DNA of 37,605 nucleotides, from contig JAJOJK010000002.1 of NCBI GenBank assembly GCA_021208605.1, forward strand, positions 1 through 37,605, given 5' to 3'. Shown piece by piece: positions 33,871 through 37,605 of this stretch (its first letter is position 1; each line of letters begins with the position of its first letter). Source of the DNA: Candidatus Woesebacteria bacterium. Lineage in GTDB: Bacteria; Patescibacteriota; Microgenomatia; UBA1400; UBA1396. The translations under genes were made by a program, and so were the position numbers. The notes beneath the pieces were generated by a model. It had not been told where the DNA came from. It did no database searches and saw only the letters and a list, made by a program, of their open reading frames with translations.

Positions 33871-35181
33871 TCATGGCATAAAGAGTTTAACGAGCTTTTT
33901 AATGCCTTCGGTAATTCCCTCAGCATTGAGTTTGGGAGTGAGGTTGCCAAGTGCAAAGGAGCTTTCTTTGTGAGCTTGCCAATTTCCGGTTTGTTGGGCG
34001 TACAGGAGTAAACCTGTCGCGGTAGCGTACATGGGGGTTTCGATTTCGTCGATCAAACCACGCAAACCAGCTGGTTTACCAACTCGAGCGGGTAAATTGA
34101 TGGTTTTCTTGGCGACATCGAGTATTCCGGCCGTGTCAGCGCCGCCACCGGTAAGAATCAATCCTGCTGGAATGTCATTTTTCAGCTTTTGTTTGCTGAT
34201 TTCGTCGTCGATTAAGTCAAAGATTTCGCGAAGACGCGGGGCGATAATGCCATCTGTGAGTGTGGTACGGGACAAGTAGCGGGTTTCATCGACTAAACCG
34301 AGCTGATGCAGATCAAGTTGGTCTTCCTGCTTTTTGCGTTTGCGCGCTTCTTCGCGGGACTCATCGGGCAGACGACTCGGTGATTCCGGTGGCATGTGAG
34401 AAAGGGCAATCTTAATGCGCTCGGCGGAAGGAATGCTCACGCGCGAACCAAGTGCAATGTCTTTGGTGATGTGCAGCGCACCAACAGGAATAACGGTGGA
34501 GTACATCAGCGAACCCTCTACAAAGACACTCATGGCACTAGAACCGGCGCCGATATCAATGACGGCCACCCCGAGTTCTTGCTCCGTTTCGTTGAGAACG
34601 GAGTAAGCAGATGCTAACCCGGAGAAAATAAAGTCGGCAACTTGAATACCCAGAGATTCGACGCTTTTACGAATATTCTTCATGACGGTGGTCGAACCAG
34701 TAATAATATGCGTTTCGGCTTCGAGCCGCACACCTGACATTCCAATCGGATCTTTAATGCCCTCTTGCGAGTCAACTTTGAAGGAAGTGGGAACGACGTG
34801 CAGAATCTCTCGATTTGACGGCAAGGAAACGGCGCGGGCGGCTTCAATAACGCGGTCGACGTCTTCGTGCACGATGTCGCCCTGCGGATCAGCGACGGCG
34901 ACAACGCCTTTAGAGTTTTGCGACTCGATGTGCTTCCCGCTCACTGAAACATACGCTTGGGTAATACTAAATCCGGCCATACGCTCGGCAGCATCGACAC
35001 TTTCGGTGATGGCAGAGGTGGCTTCTTCGAGATTGACGATCTGGCTTTTGCGAATACCTTGGCTTTGTACGGAAGACGCTCCCACAACGCGCAACTCACC
35101 ACCTTCTTCCACGATGGCAATTAAAGTGCACACTTTGGCGGTTCCAATATCAATGGCGGCGATGACGGTATTCTTGGACAT
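33871..35181 (-). CDS. ftsA: Cell division protein FtsA
   Basis: Actin-like ATPase that tethers FtsZ filaments to the membrane, 436 aa. The N-terminus IAAIDIGTAKVCTLIA is the phosphate-1 loop, AVIDIGAGSSAMSVF is phosphate-2, and LILTGGGADTAGI is the adenosine motif. A 1C subdomain with SGKHIESQNSKGV is present. The C-terminal KKLVKLFMP is the amphipathic membrane-targeting helix. A charged insertion near 285-295 (REEARKRKKQED) is longer than in the model proteins. It begins 3 nt after the ftsQ stop. Confidence 0.97.
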   Translation of the reverse strand: MSKNTVIAAIDIGTAKVCTLIAIVEEGGELRVVGASSVQSQGIRKSQIVNLEEATSAITESVDAAERMAGFSITQAYVSVSGKHIESQNSKGVVAVADPQGDIVHEDVDRVIEAARAVSLPSNREILHVVPTSFKVDSQEGIKDPIGMSGVRLEAETHIITGSTTVMKNIRKSVESLGIQVADFIFSGLASAYSVLNETEQELGVAVIDIGAGSSAMSVFVEGSLMYSTVIPVGALHITKDIALGSRVSIPSAERIKIALSHMPPESPSRLPDESREEARKRKKQEDQLDLHQLGLVDETRYLSRTTLTDGIIAPRLREIFDLIDDEISKQKLKNDIPAGLILTGGGADTAGILDVAKKTINLPARVGKPAGLRGLIDEIETPMYATATGLLLYAQQTGNWQAHKESSFALGNLTPKLNAEGITEGIKKLVKLFMP

Positions 35182-35184
35182 GCG

Positions 35185-35937
35185 TTACTTCATTATGACG
35201 TCTCGAAAGCGAATGTCGAGGGTTTGATAGTCTGTCTCCATTGTAGTCGAGTGGAAAATAGCTTGTAAAGTGTTGAGCTGGCGTTGGAGCTCTTCTTCGG
35301 TGCCCAGCCGCACATAAATAGAGCCTCTTCCCTCCGGGAAAATCTCGATTTTGCTTTTTTCATACACAATGATTTTTTGAATATTTGGTGACAGTGTTTG
35401 CAGTTCTGCGTACAAAAACGCCATGTTTTCTCTGTCTTGTCTGTCGTAAAGCAATGTTGGCGGCTCCTCAGTGCTTAAAGCGGTGGGATCTTCGAGAAGC
35501 ACAATTGGCACCATTGGTGCCGAAAGTGGCGTCAAAGAACCATTGGCACGAACTTGGTAGTCCTGATTCCGGTGGCGTACAGGGAACAACGCCTCCGCTT
35601 TGGTGATAACTACGTGCACTGTTCCGTACCAGCGCCGTTGGATATCGATACTGGCCAAAGTGCTATCGGATAGTAAAAGCTCTTGCGTAATCTGTTGACT
35701 CTTTTGGGGTACTTTCCAGAACGATGTTTGTTGCAATTGCTGGACGCGTTGCTCGGTGGTGTCTGAACAGTATGTATTTTGCGTGGTAACGCATGTGACA
35801 CGCCAGGGTCGAAAGAAGATGGTGGAAACTGTGGCAGCTACGAGAGTCAGGAGAGCTCCAAAAAGAGCGAGGCGTAGAAACCAAGAACGATGGTGTTCTT
35901 GCCGTTGGCGTTGCTGACGACGGCGATGGGTAGTCAT
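35185..35937 (-). CDS. ftsQ: Cell division protein FtsQ/DivIB
   Basis: Bitopic divisome protein, 250 aa. A very basic cytoplasmic tail (RRRQQRQRQEHHR) precedes one TM helix (about residues 22-42). A POTRA-like domain follows (TSFWKVPQKSQQITQELL with STLASIDIQRRWYGTVHVVITKAEALF), then the beta domain. The ORF track starts at 35988, inside murG; ATG 35937 (MTTHRRR) is preferred because it is 4 nt after the murG stop. Sequence divergence is normal for this family, and its place upstream of ftsA supports the call. Confidence 0.85.
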   Translation of the reverse strand: MTTHRRRQQRQRQEHHRSWFLRLALFGALLTLVAATVSTIFFRPWRVTCVTTQNTYCSDTTEQRVQQLQQTSFWKVPQKSQQITQELLLSDSTLASIDIQRRWYGTVHVVITKAEALFPVRHRNQDYQVRANGSLTPLSAPMVPIVLLEDPTALSTEEPPTLLYDRQDRENMAFLYAELQTLSPNIQKIIVYEKSKIEIFPEGRGSIYVRLGTEEELQRQLNTLQAIFHSTTMETDYQTLDIRFRDVIMK

Positions 35938-35941
35938 GGTC

Positions 35942-37093
35942 TTATGATCGTAACAGAGAGATACATGCTTCGGCCAGGAGTTCTGCACCGTTCGTTTGCA
36001 GGGTATCTCGAAGTTTTTCGGCGCGGCGCTTCATGTGGGCGCGCTGCGCAGAAGCCTCTTGCACGGCTTCCCAGAGAGATTCGTCATTGAGATCTTTTTG
36101 TTCCAAGAGCAATGCTGCGCCGGCTTCAACCAATTGTTGGGCATTTTTGTATTGCTCGTTGTTATGCGAAAACGGCAACGGAATGAAGATGGCTGGCAAG
36201 GCCTGAATACTCATTTCGAGCGTGGTGTTTGCCCCTGAGCGAGAAATAGCCAGGACAGCATTCTGCAGAATCCAACTTACCTCTTTTTCCTCTACCCACT
36301 CGCGAATGACATAGTTCTCTCGCTGGGCTTCGGTGAGTTCGTCAGCAACGGCTTGCAGTTGCGACATGTAGCGGTGGTGTTGGCTCTGACCGCACTGGTG
36401 AATTACCAGAAACTTGCTCGTAAGTTCCGGCAAGATTTGCGAGACCGTATTGTTGATCGTTTGCGAACCTTGGCTGCCGCCAGTCACATAGAGAATGGGT
36501 TTCTTACTTTCGGGAATCCACGCGGGACGACTGCGTACTGTTTGCAGAAGTGATCGGCGAATCGGATTTCCTGTCAACACAATTTTCTGTTTGGGAAAGT
36601 GCTTGCGAGAAGCTTCGTGCGAAATAGCTACCGTATCAGCAATCCAGCTAATAAACTGATTCGCCAAACCGGTGGTTTTTGTTTGCTCATGGGTTACAAC
36701 TTTTTTGCCGGTGAGTTTCGCCATGATGGCAAATGGCACCGCTAAGTAGCCGCCAAAAGAAAGGAAGAGATCAATGTCATTATCTTGCAAAATGCGATAG
36801 GCGCGATACAGCGATGGTACAAAACGGATGCCTTCTTCAGCATTCCGCCACCAGTGAGCTCGATGAAATTTGGCAGCCGATGCGGCAAAAAAAGGAATAC
36901 CGAGCTCGGTCATAAGCTCTTGCTCTTTGGCTGGCTGACGTTCTTTTTCTTGGGTGAACTTCCGGCCGACAAAAGAGAGTGATATTTCAGGATATTCTTC
37001 GCGCAAATACTCGATGGTTGCCAGAGCTGGTGTAATATGACCACCGCTTACCAAGATATTGGGCCACGGAGAGGTTTTTGGTGCAGCGGACAT
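35942..37093 (-). CDS. murG: UDP-GlcNAc transferase MurG (lipid II synthesis)
   Basis: Membrane-associated GT28 enzyme that adds GlcNAc to lipid I, 383 aa. FLSFGGYLAVPFAIMAKL, the GNPIRRSL stretch, YVTGGSQGSQTIN and the C-terminal ISRSGANTTLEMSI with IPLPFSHNNEQYKNAQ match MurG. The first glycine loop is VSGGHITPALA, two residues shorter than the usual GGTGGHxxPALA. A TGC-TATAAT extended -10 (37103-37108) ends 9 nt before ATG 37093, so murG can start its own nearly leaderless transcript just after atpC. It heads the murG-ftsQ-ftsA-ftsZ run. Confidence 0.92.
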   Translation of the reverse strand: MSAAPKTSPWPNILVSGGHITPALATIEYLREEYPEISLSFVGRKFTQEKERQPAKEQELMTELGIPFFAASAAKFHRAHWWRNAEEGIRFVPSLYRAYRILQDNDIDLFLSFGGYLAVPFAIMAKLTGKKVVTHEQTKTTGLANQFISWIADTVAISHEASRKHFPKQKIVLTGNPIRRSLLQTVRSRPAWIPESKKPILYVTGGSQGSQTINNTVSQILPELTSKFLVIHQCGQSQHHRYMSQLQAVADELTEAQRENYVIREWVEEKEVSWILQNAVLAISRSGANTTLEMSIQALPAIFIPLPFSHNNEQYKNAQQLVEAGAALLLEQKDLNDESLWEAVQEASAQRAHMKRRAEKLRDTLQTNGAELLAEACISLLRS

Positions 37094-37102
37094 GATGTCT
37101 CA

Positions 37103-37111
37103 ATTATAGCA
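37103..37111 (-). promoter_or_regulatory. Extended -10 of the murG-ftsQAZ cluster
   Basis: TGC-TATAAT on the minus strand, in the 24-bp gap after the atpC stop, 9 nt before ATG 37093. Confidence 0.55.
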
Positions 37112-37117
37112 ACTTGC

Positions 37118-37570
37118 TTAGAGACGTGGTGAAGATGATGCTTTTTGGCGACGTTGGGCAACTCGCAGGTCATTAAGTGCTTGGCGCAAAGAGGCTTCGG
37201 CAATTTTGAATTCTTTGACCGATTCTTTGTTCTTCATCGCTTCTTCGGCTTGACGTTTTGCCTCTTCCGCCTGAGCAATGCTGATTTCATCAGCGCGCAC
37301 AGCGTAGTCGGCCAAGACGGTAATAGTTCCTTCAGGATTTACGTCCAGGAATCCACCGGAAACGGCAAAAATGTCTTGCTTTTGCGTGGTGCCATCCATC
37401 CATCGATACATGAGCTCACCGGTGCTCAGCTTGGCAAACAGCGGAATATGACCAGGCAAAACCGTAATTTGTCCCAGCTCGGTGTCAACCGTGAGGGAAA
37501 CGACGTTCTTGTCCAAGAGTTGTTGCTCTTGGGTCAAAATCATGAGTCGGAGTTTTGTATCTTCTGCCAT
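37118..37570 (-). CDS. atpC: ATP synthase epsilon subunit
   Basis: Small subunit of the F1 rotor, 150 aa. The N-terminal beta-sandwich has LRLMILTQEQQLLDKNVVSLTVDTELG and GQITVLPGHIPLFAKL, and FAVSGGFLDVNPEGTITVLADYAVRADEI is diagnostic. The C-terminal part is two long helices (AQAEEAKRQAEEAM and FKIAEASLRQALNDLRVAQRR). It is normally the last gene of the atp operon, and the rest should lie beyond the right edge of the window. A Gly/Ala-poor, Lys-rich tail ends in SSSPRL. Confidence 0.95.
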   Translation of the reverse strand: MAEDTKLRLMILTQEQQLLDKNVVSLTVDTELGQITVLPGHIPLFAKLSTGELMYRWMDGTTQKQDIFAVSGGFLDVNPEGTITVLADYAVRADEISIAQAEEAKRQAEEAMKNKESVKEFKIAEASLRQALNDLRVAQRRQKASSSPRL

Positions 37571-37605
37571 GGATTTCTTTTCTGCGGATCCTTATAACGT
37601 TTTGG

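Overview
The window looks like a chromosome segment from a small-genome bacterium of the Patescibacteria/CPR type. This is an inference from several things: a reduced division cluster (atpC-murG-ftsQ-ftsA-ftsZ with no murC, murB or ddl between), a eukaryote-like isoleucyl-tRNA synthetase, many multi-membrane GT-C (GT39-like) glycosyltransferases, a very large secreted FN3-repeat protein next to a MacB-like transporter, and many short membrane or hypothetical genes. TGA acts as a normal stop in many genes, so this is not one of the lineages that recode TGA as glycine.

Layout. Positions 1-1735 hold an AT-rich UPF0489/arginase-like gene, tRNA-Phe, tRNA-Gly, a terminator, and two copies of a diverged ~88-bp repeat. 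Positions 1735-5819 carry two unrecognised helical proteins around an alpha/beta hydrolase, then a Na+/Ca2+-exchanger-type protein. Positions 5958-12953 (+) form an operon of a secreted FN3 protein, an ABC ATPase and a MacB/FtsX-type permease. Positions 18425-12987 (-) form a tight operon of a processive-type GT2, a GT39-GH8 fusion, a 92-aa protein and a membrane-anchored phosphodiester glycosidase; this is the best candidate for an undescribed system, probably making, trimming or capping a surface polysaccharide. Positions 18535-22623 hold small accessory genes (DoxX-like, SDR, half-size MFS, NUDIX, a 75-aa protein, cupin, methyltransferase) and tRNA-His. Positions 22760-37570 are mostly core genes: a GT39-like protein coupled to parB, a pseudouridine synthase, rpmA, a Trm11-like methyltransferase, rplU, rodA, ileS (with an apparent one-base deletion), ftsZ, ftsA, ftsQ, murG and atpC.

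The most general signal is regulatory. At about ten genes a good -10 hexamer (TATAAT-like, often extended TGn) ends only 6-9 nt before the start codon. The transcript would then begin at or within about three bases of the start codon, i.e. leaderless mRNA. Other genes in the same window have a clear Shine-Dalgarno and a -10 farther upstream, so two initiation modes appear to coexist. This rule also corrects several start codons, such as the exchanger (GTG 4851, not TTG 4815) and the hydrolase (ATG 3765, not 3774).
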